A stretch of DNA of 64,000 nt, from contig NZ_BBQT01000001.1 in assembly GCF_001570625.1 (NCBI RefSeq), forward strand, positions 62,001-126,000, written 5' to 3'. Of the stretch, positions 43,371 through 50,766 are shown piece after piece. The position numbers and the translations under genes were made by a program. The first letter of the stretch is position 1; the number at the start of each line of letters is the position of its first letter. Below the pieces are notes generated by a model. It was given only the letters and a program-made list of their open reading frames with translations, was not told where the DNA came from and did no database searches. The DNA comes from Syntrophomonas wolfei subsp. methylbutyratica (GTDB taxonomy: Bacteria > Bacillota > Syntrophomonadia > Syntrophomonadales > Syntrophomonadaceae).

Positions 43371-43894
43371 TGTTTGGCTCAGAAGAGATTCTGGCTTTTA
43401 TCCGCAGGCAGGTCGGAGTAAGGAACGATGCCGATGATCCGGCGGGTAGCCTGCATGCCAAAATCGGCAACCTGAAAGATGTTATGCAAAATTATATAAA
43501 GAACTACACCATCATGCAGTTAAGCACTATATCATCAACATCTTGCAGCTGGAGCAGTACTGAACAAAGTGTAACCATTTCCTACAATGGCGCAGGCATC
43601 TTGCAGAACATCTATATACAAGGCAGCGGCACTACATGGACCAGCTCTTGCAGGGCTACCGTTACCGTCGATGGCATAGCCTTTCCCGCATTTGGTTCTG
43701 CATCCGGAAGTGTGGCCTGGCCAGGATCCAATGTTAATCTGTTCTCTGATTCAGCGGGAAAACTCAATGTAATCGGTAGCAGAGCCAATTTAGGCATCCC
43801 CTTTCGTTCTTCCCTGTCTGTTACCATATACTTTTATGTTTCCGGCGGGGGCGGCGGATCTATGGTAGGCAATCTTGAAATCTACAAATATTAG
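43370..43894 (+). CDS. Unrecognised phage tail-fibre region protein
   Basis: A 174-residue protein started at the ATG at 43370, which shares one base with the preceding stop and has GGGGGGTGG upstream. The N-terminal 55 residues (SEEILAFIRRQVGVRNDADD) are helical and look like an attachment segment; the rest is Ser/Thr/Gly-rich beta structure with GSGTTWTSSCRATVTVDG and a glycine run near the C-terminus (SGGGGGSMVGNLEIYKY). The layout suits a small tail spike or fibre. No family recognised. Confidence 0.75.
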   Translation: MFGSEEILAFIRRQVGVRNDADDPAGSLHAKIGNLKDVMQNYIKNYTIMQLSTISSTSCSWSSTEQSVTISYNGAGILQNIYIQGSGTTWTSSCRATVTVDGIAFPAFGSASGSVAWPGSNVNLFSDSAGKLNVIGSRANLGIPFRSSLSVTIYFYVSGGGGGSMVGNLEIYKY

Positions 43895-43915
43895 GCGAAA
43901 GGGGTTAAGGCATTA

Positions 43916-44338
43916 ATGTTTTTGGTATATAACAAAGCCGATGGTTTAGTAGTGCAAGCATCCGAGACTGAACCGGTGCTGGCTCCGGGACAGGACTGTG
44001 TTTTTGCTCATGACCCTGAACTTAATTTATCCAATTATGAAACTATACGGGTTTTAGCCAAAGAAGGCTGTCATTTGGAGCTAAAGCCTACTGCCCAATG
44101 GCTGAGCCGGGTAAGTGGCAGCAGTAATATCACGCTGGATGAAAAAATTGGCAGGTTGGAACATTACAACCTGGTACTGATGGAAGCCGTAGCCAAGCTT
44201 TCGGAAGCAACTCCCGGCACGGTCAGCCCAGATTTGATGGTTGAACTGGTGCTGGCGGGAAGGAGAACCATTGATCAGGTGCCAGCTGACATACAAAAGG
44301 AAGTGTCAGGCAGGATTGCATCAGCTAGCGAATTATAG
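43916..44338 (+). CDS. Small phage protein upstream of holin
   Basis: A 140-residue protein with AAAGGGG upstream. The N-terminal half is a small beta-rich domain (FLVYNKADGLVVQASETEPV), the C-terminal half helical (LDEKIGRLEHYNLVLMEAVA, LVLAGRRTIDQVPADIQKEV). In many Firmicute phages a short gene of this kind precedes the holin and may be a tail-tip or lysis accessory protein. No firm assignment. Confidence 0.72.
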   Translation: MFLVYNKADGLVVQASETEPVLAPGQDCVFAHDPELNLSNYETIRVLAKEGCHLELKPTAQWLSRVSGSSNITLDEKIGRLEHYNLVLMEAVAKLSEATPGTVSPDLMVELVLAGRRTIDQVPADIQKEVSGRIASASEL

Positions 44339-44362
44339 GCAGCTTAAGTTATTTTTCAGAAT

Positions 44363-44382
44363 GGGCCTTGGGGCTCTTTTTT
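44363..44382 (+). terminator. Terminator-like hairpin before lysis genes
   Basis: GGGCC (44363-44367), loop TTGG, GGCTC (44372-44376; one G-U pair), then six T. The stem is short, so termination is probably partial. The holin ribosome binding site follows. Confidence 0.45.
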
Positions 44383-44409
44383 ATTGCCAATTTTAAGGAG
44401 GATGAACTA

Positions 44410-44811
44410 ATGAAAAGCTCAATTCAAATCGCCTTTACAGCCTTTGGCGGCTGGCTGGGCTGGGTCTTGGGAGGCTGGGACGGCTTTTTGTACGCGCTGA
44501 TCACCCTTGTGGTTGTCGATTACCTGACCGGCGTCATGTTGGCCATACTGGAAAAGCGCTTGTCCAGCGAGGTCGGTGCCAGGGGCATCTTTAAGAAGGT
44601 GCTGATTTTTGCCATGGTGGCAGTGGGACACATTATAGATGCCCAGGTTATAACAAACGGTAGCGCTGTCCGTACCGCGGTCATCTTCTTCTATTTATCC
44701 AACGAAGGAATCAGTATTCTGGAAAACGCAGCCAAGATCGGCCTGCCTATTCCGGAGAAACTCAAACTGGTTTTGGACCAGCTAAATAAGGAGGAAACGA
44801 TTAATGGCTAG
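44410..44811 (+). CDS. Phage holin (toxin secretion/phage lysis type)
   Basis: A 133-residue membrane protein of the phage holin family 4. Started at 44410 after AAGGAGG. It has hydrophobic segments at about residues 8-25, 30-48, 66-83 and 88-108 and the family pattern DYLTGVMLAILEKRLSSEVG then GIFKKVLIFAMVAVGHIID. It makes membrane lesions that release the endolysin at the end of the infection. It overlaps the amidase gene by 8 bases, the usual lysis pair. Confidence 0.93.
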   Translation: MKSSIQIAFTAFGGWLGWVLGGWDGFLYALITLVVVDYLTGVMLAILEKRLSSEVGARGIFKKVLIFAMVAVGHIIDAQVITNGSAVRTAVIFFYLSNEGISILENAAKIGLPIPEKLKLVLDQLNKEETING

Positions 44812-45505
44812 ATTATGTTTCGACTACGGTCATGGCGGCAATGACCCGGGCGCAGTATATAAAGGAAGGAAAGAAGCTGATGATGTGCTGAGCCTAGGTC
44901 GGGCCGTAGCAGCAGTGTTGAGACGCCATGGAGTAATCGTCGATGAGACCAGGACGTCTGATGTTAGTGTAAGCCTGAAAGCTAGATGTGATTTTGAAAA
45001 CATGGGCAGCTTTGATTACTTCATATCCTTTCACCGTAATGCTTTTAAACCGGAGGCGGCTGCTGGTGTAGAAACTTACACTTATTTAAATCCGGGAGCC
45101 AAGTCAAAGGGGCTGGCCGAAAAAATTCAAAGCTCCCTGGTGGGGGTCGGTTTTGCAAACCGGGGGGTGAAAACTGCTAATTATCAAGTCTTAAGAGAAA
45201 CAAAGGCCCCTGCAGTACTAATCGAAATCGGCTTTATTGATAACAGCCAAGATAATGCACTGTTTGATGCCAAGAGAGATGAAATTGTCAAAGCAGTTTC
45301 TGGCGCTATCCTTTCCCAACTGGGGTTAGCATACATAGAAGAAAACAAGAATGGTCTTGAAGGAGCTTTGGAGGTGTTGGTAAGAAACGGCATACTTAAA
45401 TCCCCTGAATATTGGCTGCAAAATGCAAGAAAAGGCCAGAGCGTAAATGGCGAATACGCCGGGATGCTGATTGAAAGAATGGCCGAGTACATTTCATCCC
45501 TATAA
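44804..45505 (+). CDS. N-acetylmuramoyl-L-alanine amidase endolysin
   Basis: A 233-residue Amidase_3 enzyme. LCFDYGHGGNDPGAVYKGRK has the first zinc ligand region, FISFHRNAFKPEAAAGVETY the second His, and KAPAVLIEIGFIDNSQDNAL the catalytic Glu. The last 55 residues (GLEGALEVLVRNGILKSPEY) are a short helical module that may bind the cell wall. There is no signal peptide, so release depends on the holin. AAGGAGG site inside the holin gene. Confidence 0.94.
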   Translation: MARLCFDYGHGGNDPGAVYKGRKEADDVLSLGRAVAAVLRRHGVIVDETRTSDVSVSLKARCDFENMGSFDYFISFHRNAFKPEAAAGVETYTYLNPGAKSKGLAEKIQSSLVGVGFANRGVKTANYQVLRETKAPAVLIEIGFIDNSQDNALFDAKRDEIVKAVSGAILSQLGLAYIEENKNGLEGALEVLVRNGILKSPEYWLQNARKGQSVNGEYAGMLIERMAEYISSL

Positions 45506-45594
45506 CCTTAACGATTATTACCTAAAAGAACTATCCTTGAAGCATTAGCTCGGCTTTTACTTCTTTAATAAAACCTAATAACTGACTCCAAATC

Positions 45595-45625
45595 GCCGGG
45601 TGATTGATTTCACCCGGCATTTTTT
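45595..45625 (+). terminator. Strong intrinsic terminator of the phage late operon
   Basis: GCCGGGTGA (45595-45603) pairs perfectly over 9 bp with TCACCCGGC (45610-45618), followed by a T-rich run. It ends the late operon. Only 21 bases separate it from the third leader element. Confidence 0.9.
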
Positions 45626-45646
45626 GCTTTAACCCTAAGCTACTGG

Positions 45647-45718
45647 TACTCAAACCGCCCTTCGTTGTCCTGTGGATTGTGAGGGAACGATTCATGCCCT
45701 TCGAAGGGAGGAACCGAT
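45647..45718 (+). promoter_or_regulatory. Repeated phage leader element, copy 3
   Basis: TACTCAA at 45647-45653, core TGTCCTGTGGAT at 45666-45677, 19 bases apart as in the other copies, ATG 53 bases after the core start. CGAAGGG (45702-45708), which overlaps the ribosome binding site GGGAGG, can pair with the adjacent CCCTTCG (45697-45703) or with an identical upstream CCCTTCG (45658-45664): two exclusive foldings. A terminator ends 21 bases upstream, so either it reads through or the promoter is in the element itself. Confidence 0.72.
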
Positions 45719-46126
45719 ATGAACGGCTTGCAAAAAGAGCGGATTGCTCTTCTTCGCGCCGAAGGTAAGAGTTACACCAAAATAGCCGATACCTTAGGTT
45801 TATCGATAAACACGGTGAAGTCTTACTGTCGCAGAAACAATCTGGGCGGAAATGCTACTATAATGTCTGACTCTGTGGACGGTACATTTTGCTGCGAGTG
45901 CAGAGTGCCGCTTAATCAGACCATCGGGAAGAAGCAGAAACGGTTCTGTTCGGACAAGTGCCGTATGGCATGGTGGAATGCCCATCCAGAGGACGTTAAA
46001 CACAAAACCATCCGGTCATTTACTTGTCAGACTTGTGGCCAGTCCTTTGAAGCGTATGGCAAACGAGAGCGAAAATACTGCTCCCGCGCTTGCTACGGCA
46101 GGTCGAAGGCGGTGCGGCATGAGTAG
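45719..46126 (+). CDS. HTH and zinc-finger protein of the recombinase operon
   Basis: A 135-residue protein. Residues 1-42 are a sigma-region-4-like HTH (ERIALLRAEGKSYTKIADTL, GLSINTVKSYCRRNNLGG). Two treble-clef-like zinc fingers follow: CCECRVPLNQ...CSDKCR near 57-80 and CQTCGQSF...CSRACYG near 100-128. It is the first gene under leader copy 3, before the serine recombinases. A DNA-binding regulator or recombination directionality factor is plausible; neither is proven. Confidence 0.8.
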   Translation: MNGLQKERIALLRAEGKSYTKIADTLGLSINTVKSYCRRNNLGGNATIMSDSVDGTFCCECRVPLNQTIGKKQKRFCSDKCRMAWWNAHPEDVKHKTIRSFTCQTCGQSFEAYGKRERKYCSRACYGRSKAVRHE

Positions 46127-46286
46127 TAAGACATTAGCAGTCATCTACTATACGGCTACCATGGCAGTTTTCAATAGATGGCTTGCAGCAGGCATTATCC
46201 GAGAAGATGAATTGATTAAAATTGAGGCAACTATCGCTCAAAAATACGGGCTTTCCGAGCGCAGCATATATCGCCAAAACACTTGA
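46119..46286 (+). CDS. Small conserved protein before serine recombinases
   Basis: A 55-residue protein started at the ATG at 46119, overlapping the previous gene by 8 bases. Mostly helical (LAVIYYTATMAVFNRWLAAG, IREDELIKIEATIAQKYG). It resembles the tiny proteins that precede recombinase genes in Firmicute elements. The function is unknown; its size and position make it a second candidate for a directionality factor. Confidence 0.7.
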   Translation: MSSKTLAVIYYTATMAVFNRWLAAGIIREDELIKIEATIAQKYGLSERSIYRQNT

Positions 46287-46333
46287 TAATATGGGCTTTT
46301 GGAGCGAATATGTCATAGCGAAAGGAGGTCATT

Positions 46334-47644
46334 ATGGAAAAGATAGTTACGAAAATATCCCCTTCGGTGCCACCAATCCCTGCTAGATTACGGGTTGCCG
46401 CCTATGCCCGCGTATCATCCGGAAAAGATGCGATGTTACAATCTCTGGCAGCTCAAGTCAGCTACTACAGCAAACTCATTCAGCAGCGCTCGGATTGGGA
46501 ATATGCTGGTGTATACGCCGATGAGGCACTGACAGGAACCAAAGACACTCGCCCGGAATTTCAGCGTCTAATTGCTGACTGCAAAGATGGCAAGATTGAC
46601 CTGATCATTACAAAATCGATATCACGTTTTGCCCGCAACACGGTAACACTGCTTGAAACAGTGCGAGAGCTAAAACTGCTCGGTGTTGACGTTTATTTTG
46701 AGGAGCAGAATATTCACTCCATGAGTGGGGATGGCGAACTTATGCTAACCATCCTCGCATCCTATGCTCAGGAGGAAAGCCGTTCGGTTAGTGAGAACTG
46801 TAAGTGGAGGATTCGCAAGCGGTTCCAGCAAGGTGAGATTGTAAACCTGCGTTTCATGTACGGGTATCGGATCAACAATGGTCAAATTGAAATCGATCAG
46901 GAACAGGCCGAAATCGTTCGAATGATCTACGCCGATTACATAAAAGGCCTGGGTTGCGATCGGATTGCTGCCAGACTACGGGAAATGGGTGCGCGAACGT
47001 TCAGCGGCAGACAGTGGACAGCAAAGCGGGTCCTGGCCATCCTAAATAACGAGAAATATTCTGGCAACGCGCTGCTTCAGAAAAAGTATGTAGCCGACCA
47101 CTTGTCAAAGAAGCTGGTTTATAACCGGGGAACCCTGCCAAAGTACTATGCCGAAGGAACACATCAGCCGATTATAGACCCTCTCACCTTTCAAATGGCG
47201 CAGGAAATCATGGCTCTTCGCCGGGAGAACAGAAATGTCAGGCAAAACCCGGCCAACCATTACCCATTTTCAGGCTTAATCTTCTGCCCCCGCTGCGGCA
47301 AGAACTACCGGCGGGTAACCTACAAGGGGCATGCAGCGTGGAACTGTTCCACCTTCGTCAATTACGGTAAGGACGCCTGCCCAGCGAAGCAAATCCCGGA
47401 ACCAATCTTATTGTCGCTGACCGCTGAAGTGTTGGGCCTGGCGGAATTTGATGAGGTGGTTTTCCGATCCCAGATTAAGCAGCTGCAGGTGCCGCAAGCA
47501 AACAAGGTAATTTATATTTTTCAAGACGGTCATAAAGTTGAAGCCGCCTGGCAAGACCGGTCACGCAAATCTAGCTGGGACGACAAAAAGAAACAGCAGG
47601 CGCGGGAAAGGACGCTTGCATATCAAAGGGGAGATTTGAAATGA
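46334..47644 (+). CDS. Large serine recombinase A
   Basis: A 436-residue large serine recombinase with AAAGGAGG site. The catalytic domain begins RVAAYARVSSGKDAMLQSLA (nucleophile Ser in ARVSS), with ITKSISRFARNTVTLLETVR. The recombinase domain (GYRINNGQIEIDQEQAEIV) and a zinc ribbon (CPRCGKNYRR ... CSTFVNYGKDAC) follow. Its C-terminus is shorter than in the partner gene and lacks a long coiled coil. The stop overlaps the next gene start by 4 bases (ATGA). Together with recombinase B it probably integrates and excises the element. Confidence 0.93.
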   Translation: MEKIVTKISPSVPPIPARLRVAAYARVSSGKDAMLQSLAAQVSYYSKLIQQRSDWEYAGVYADEALTGTKDTRPEFQRLIADCKDGKIDLIITKSISRFARNTVTLLETVRELKLLGVDVYFEEQNIHSMSGDGELMLTILASYAQEESRSVSENCKWRIRKRFQQGEIVNLRFMYGYRINNGQIEIDQEQAEIVRMIYADYIKGLGCDRIAARLREMGARTFSGRQWTAKRVLAILNNEKYSGNALLQKKYVADHLSKKLVYNRGTLPKYYAEGTHQPIIDPLTFQMAQEIMALRRENRNVRQNPANHYPFSGLIFCPRCGKNYRRVTYKGHAAWNCSTFVNYGKDACPAKQIPEPILLSLTAEVLGLAEFDEVVFRSQIKQLQVPQANKVIYIFQDGHKVEAAWQDRSRKSSWDDKKKQQARERTLAYQRGDLK

Positions 47645-49218
47645 AACCCGCTCGAGCCGTTACTGTCATACCACCAACCATAAACCGCTTTACACCGGAA
47701 ACGACTGGTGTGGCCGCAAGAAAAAAAGTAGCTGCATATGCTCGTGTTTCAACAGATTCTGAGGAACAGCTTACCAGCTACGAAGCCCAGGTAGACTACT
47801 ACACCAAATACATCAACGAACGTGCTGATTGGATATTTGCCGGAATCTACACCGATGAAGGTATCAGTGCCACTAATACCAAAAAGCGCGATGGGTTTAA
47901 GCAGATGGTTGCCGACGCACTGGACGGGAAAATTGATCTGATTGTTACTAAATCAGTCAGCCGCTTTGCGAGAAATACAGTTGACTCTCTGGTTACGGTT
48001 CGCCAGCTAAAAGAAAAAGGCGTTGAGGTTTATTTCGAAAAGGAGAACATTTACACGCTGGACAGTAAGGGGGAGCTTTTAATCACCATTATGTCCAGCC
48101 TGGCGCAGGAAGAAAGCCGTTCAATTTCTGAAAATGTAACCTGGGGCCAACGCAAACGTATGGCTGATGGGAAAGTAAGCATGCCTTATCGTCATTTCCT
48201 TGGCTACGAAAAGGGTGAGGATGGTTTACCTAAAATCGTTGAAAAGGAAGCGGAAACAGTGCGGCTGATTTACAGAATGTTTCTTGAGGGTAAAACGCCT
48301 TCAGCCATCGCTAAGCATCTTGGCAATCTGGGCATCCCATCTCCAGCCGGGAAAAAAACCTGGCAAGTGGCGACAGTGATAAGCATTCTGACAAACGAGA
48401 AATACAAGGGTGATGCTCTGCTGCAAAAAAGCTTCACGGTGGATTTTCTCACCAAAACCACCAAAGTCAACGAGGGTGAAGTTCCCCAATACTATGTTCA
48501 GAATAGCCATCCTGCCATTATTGAGCCGGACGAATTTGATGCGGTGCAGCTTGAAATGGAACGGCGTAAAAAAATCGGTAGGCCAGTCAGTTGCCACAGC
48601 CCTTTCTCAGCAAAAATAATTTGCGGCGAGTGCGGCGGTTTTTACGGTTCCAAGGTCTGGGGTTCCAACACTAAGTATCGGCGCACGGTATGGCGGTGTA
48701 ATGAGAAGTACAAAAACGATAAACCTTGTTCAACACCTCATATTACAGAAGATGAAATTAAGCAGCGTTTTCTGAAAGCATTTAACATACTGATGAGTGA
48801 TCGGGATGAGGTTCTCACCAACTGCCGCCTTGCCCAAGAAGTCTTATGCGATTGCATAGAGATTGATGCTGAACTAAAAGGACTCCAGCGGGAAATCGAT
48901 GTGGTAGCTGAATTGTTGCGAAAGGCCGTTTATGAGAACGCCCGTATCGCCCAAAACCAGGAAGAGTTTAATGAACGCAACAACCGCTATTGGGAACGCC
49001 ACCGTAAAGCAACGGAACGTTTCAACCAATTAGAAGAAATGAAGCGAGAGCGGCAGGCTAAAAGCTTATCACTTGGAACCTTCATCCGCGAACTGGAAAG
49101 CAGCCCGTCCGTGGTCGAGGAGTTTGACGAGCGACTTTGGGCGGTAGCAGTCGATACAGTCACTGTCACCAAGGACGGCAAGTTGCACTTTCGCTTTAAA
49201 GATGGCACGGAAGTATGA
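47641..49218 (+). CDS. Large serine recombinase B
   Basis: A 525-residue large serine recombinase: catalytic start KVAAYARVSTDSEEQLTSYE (nucleophile Ser in ARVST), VTKSVSRFARNTVDSLVTVR, recombinase domain, zinc ribbon (CGECGGFYGSKVW ... CNEKYKNDKPC), then a long coiled coil (about 400-480) that in this family controls integration versus excision. All domains are present. It is the last gene of the element, ending 326 bases from the 3' end of ssrA. Two tandem recombinases are reminiscent of ccrA/ccrB pairs; whether both are needed is unknown. Confidence 0.94.
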   Translation: MKPARAVTVIPPTINRFTPETTGVAARKKVAAYARVSTDSEEQLTSYEAQVDYYTKYINERADWIFAGIYTDEGISATNTKKRDGFKQMVADALDGKIDLIVTKSVSRFARNTVDSLVTVRQLKEKGVEVYFEKENIYTLDSKGELLITIMSSLAQEESRSISENVTWGQRKRMADGKVSMPYRHFLGYEKGEDGLPKIVEKEAETVRLIYRMFLEGKTPSAIAKHLGNLGIPSPAGKKTWQVATVISILTNEKYKGDALLQKSFTVDFLTKTTKVNEGEVPQYYVQNSHPAIIEPDEFDAVQLEMERRKKIGRPVSCHSPFSAKIICGECGGFYGSKVWGSNTKYRRTVWRCNEKYKNDKPCSTPHITEDEIKQRFLKAFNILMSDRDEVLTNCRLAQEVLCDCIEIDAELKGLQREIDVVAELLRKAVYENARIAQNQEEFNERNNRYWERHRKATERFNQLEEMKRERQAKSLSLGTFIRELESSPSVVEEFDERLWAVAVDTVTVTKDGKLHFRFKDGTEV

Positions 49219-49544
49219 TAGGTGCTTTAAAGGAATCCTCAAAAAGCGTACATGGCTTCGGCTTTGTAGGCTTTTTCTTTTCCAATGACCGGGCTTGACT
49301 GTTTGCACACCCCTCTGGAAAATGCACACCCCCTTTGCACACACCCTGCTAAAGTTCAACGATTACCTCCTGGCGCGATGACAATAAGTGGAAGGATTTC
49401 CCCTTATCAAAAGAGAATAACCCACCAGAAATCGAGAAAGCCGCTCTGCTAAAACGCAGGAACGGCTGAAATACCAACTTTTCAAGCAATATAAAAACCA
49501 CCCACCGATAAAACACTTTTTATCAATAGATGGTAGATAATCTG
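49219..49544. other. Element-chromosome junction region with short direct repeats
   Basis: 326 bases with no gene between recombinase B and the tmRNA 3' end. It contains TGCACACCCC at 49304-49313, TGCACACCCC again at 49323, and TGCACACACCC at 49336-49346, which could be part of a recombinase-bound attachment site. Near ssrA, GATAAAA (49509-49515) and TTTTATC (49520-49526) form a perfect stem that may help end the leftward ssrA transcript. I cannot fix the exact junction without the other end of the element. Confidence 0.45.
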
Positions 49545-49894
49545 GTGGAGGCGGGGGGAATCGAACCCCCGTCCGCAAGAAAGACCAGCTGAGTATCTCC
49601 GAGCGCAGTCCGTGTTTTGAGCTTCGCCATCCGGGCGCCCGCGGACAGGCTCCCATCAAGCTATCCCCGATTGTTTTCCCCATAAAGCCCCTCGAGAAAG
49701 AAGGCTTCAGGGTACCCTAACTAAGTGACGCCCTGCACCAGGCCGTTAGGAAACCTGGCCGGACGAGCCGCTTAAGCGGCTAGTGCAAAATTATCTTCTG
49801 CAGTTAATTTAAGTTTTCACCTTTTTAACGAGCTGGCGACAACTCGGCTCGCTGCTCAACCCATCTTATCCCCCGTCGAAACCAGTACGCCCCC
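49545..49894 (-). ncRNA. ssrA: Transfer-messenger RNA (tmRNA)
   Basis: 350-base tmRNA on the reverse strand. The 5' end GGGGGCGTACTGGTTTCGAC (from 49894) and the 3' end with a TTCGATTC T-loop, acceptor GCCTCCA and encoded CCA (to 49545) pair as a tRNA-like domain. The tag frame at 49801-49772 encodes AEDNFALAA followed by TAA, a tag typical of clostridia. The molecule rescues stalled ribosomes together with SmpB, encoded 130 bases upstream. The gene is complete, so the element next to it has kept the 3' end intact. Confidence 0.97.
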
Positions 49895-49922
49895 ATATTA
49901 ATTAATACTGACTGCAAAAGCC

Positions 49923-49951
49923 ATAATAAACCCTGTCGTTTATATTGTCAA
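49923..49951 (-). promoter_or_regulatory. ssrA promoter
   Basis: Leftward sigma-A promoter: TTGACA (49951-49946), 17-base spacer, TATTAT (49928-49923). The mature tmRNA 5' end is 29 bases past the -10 box, leaving a short 5' precursor for RNase P. Confidence 0.85.
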
Positions 49952-50024
49952 CGGTGATAAACATTTAAGTTGTAAGTTTTGAACTTGCGCCCTGCGGGTG
50001 CTATTTCTTTTCCCCAGCTTAACC

Positions 50025-50498
50025 CTAAGCACGGTTCCTCTCTTTTAGGCTGCGTTCCATATCGCGCCGGGCATCGCGGCTGGCTATATCCTCGCGCTTG
50101 TCATAGAGTTTTTTCCCTACTGCTACCGCCAGATCCATTTTAGCCCGGCCTTCTTTGAAGTAAATCTTCAAGGGAATCAGGGTCAGGCCTTTTTCCCTCT
50201 GTAAAGCATGCAGGCGGTTTATTTCCCGCCGGTGCAAAAGGAGCTTTTTGGGCCGCAGAGGATCATGGTTGAACTGGTTGCCTTTGTCATAGGGACTGAT
50301 GTGGAAATTGTTGACCCAGATCTCTCCATCTTTGACCACAGCATAGGCATCACGCAGGTTGGCCTTGCCCATGCGCAGTGATTTGACCTCGGTCCCCACC
50401 AGTACCAGACCGGCTTCCAGGTTTTCTTTGATATGATATTCGTAGCGGGCGCGGCGGTTATCTACCACCGACTTAATCCCTTTGCCCTTCTTGCCCAT
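50025..50498 (-). CDS. smpB: SsrA-binding protein SmpB
   Basis: A 157-residue SmpB: DNRRARYEYHIKENLEAGLV, LVGTEVKSLRMGKANLRDAY, KLLLHRREINRLHALQREKG and a basic C-terminal tail (DARRDMERSLKERNRA). It binds the tRNA-like part of tmRNA and brings it to stalled ribosomes; the tail enters the empty mRNA channel. Usual length. It lies directly upstream of ssrA on the same strand, as in many Firmicutes, and has its own promoter. Confidence 0.97.
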   Translation of the reverse strand: MGKKGKGIKSVVDNRRARYEYHIKENLEAGLVLVGTEVKSLRMGKANLRDAYAVVKDGEIWVNNFHISPYDKGNQFNHDPLRPKKLLLHRREINRLHALQREKGLTLIPLKIYFKEGRAKMDLAVAVGKKLYDKREDIASRDARRDMERSLKERNRA

Positions 50499-50529
50499 CT
50501 TTCACACCTCAAGCTATTATAGATGAAAC

Positions 50530-50573
50530 AAACCCTCGTCTCGGGCCAAAAGCTGTTGCTGAGACCAGGGTTT
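50530..50573 (-). promoter_or_regulatory. Long hairpin in smpB leader
   Basis: AAACCCT-GTCTC (50530-50542) and GAGAC-AGGGTTT (50561-50573) form a 12-bp stem with one mismatch, between the smpB promoter and its start codon. On the reverse strand the T-run after it is interrupted (TTTGTTTC); on the forward strand TTTTTC follows. It may be an attenuator of smpB or a bidirectional terminator. Confidence 0.5.
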
Positions 50574-50592
50574 TTCTATTGCCTACGCTCTT

Positions 50593-50621
50593 ATTATAGC
50601 TCAGATTCATCGCTACGTCAA
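50593..50621 (-). promoter_or_regulatory. smpB promoter
   Basis: Leftward sigma-A promoter with TTGACG (50621-50616), 17-base spacer and a perfect TATAAT (50598-50593), about 95 bases before the smpB start codon. Confidence 0.85.
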
Positions 50622-50766
50622 TGTTACCCGAGTCTGAATGACAGGGGGACGGACTTGTGGACACACTCCCTGGCACTCAGCCAAACCTCGATATGTCTAT
50701 TAAGCATTATCGTTTCTGAGTGCCGGGAGGAAAAGCGAGTTAGTAGCTATGGGAGGTGAAACGCTT

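Noticed and set aside
49545-49620. Sequence like a tRNA T-arm and acceptor end
   Set aside because: It belongs to the tRNA-like domain of tmRNA; the partner 5' half is 270 bases away at 49894, not a separate tRNA or attachment copy.
50630-50720. GGGGGACGGACTTGTGGACAC and GAGTGCCAGG segments as a transposon-associated repeat
   Set aside because: A related GAGTGCCAGG occurs near 55371 but the similarity is too short to define a repeat; left unannotated.
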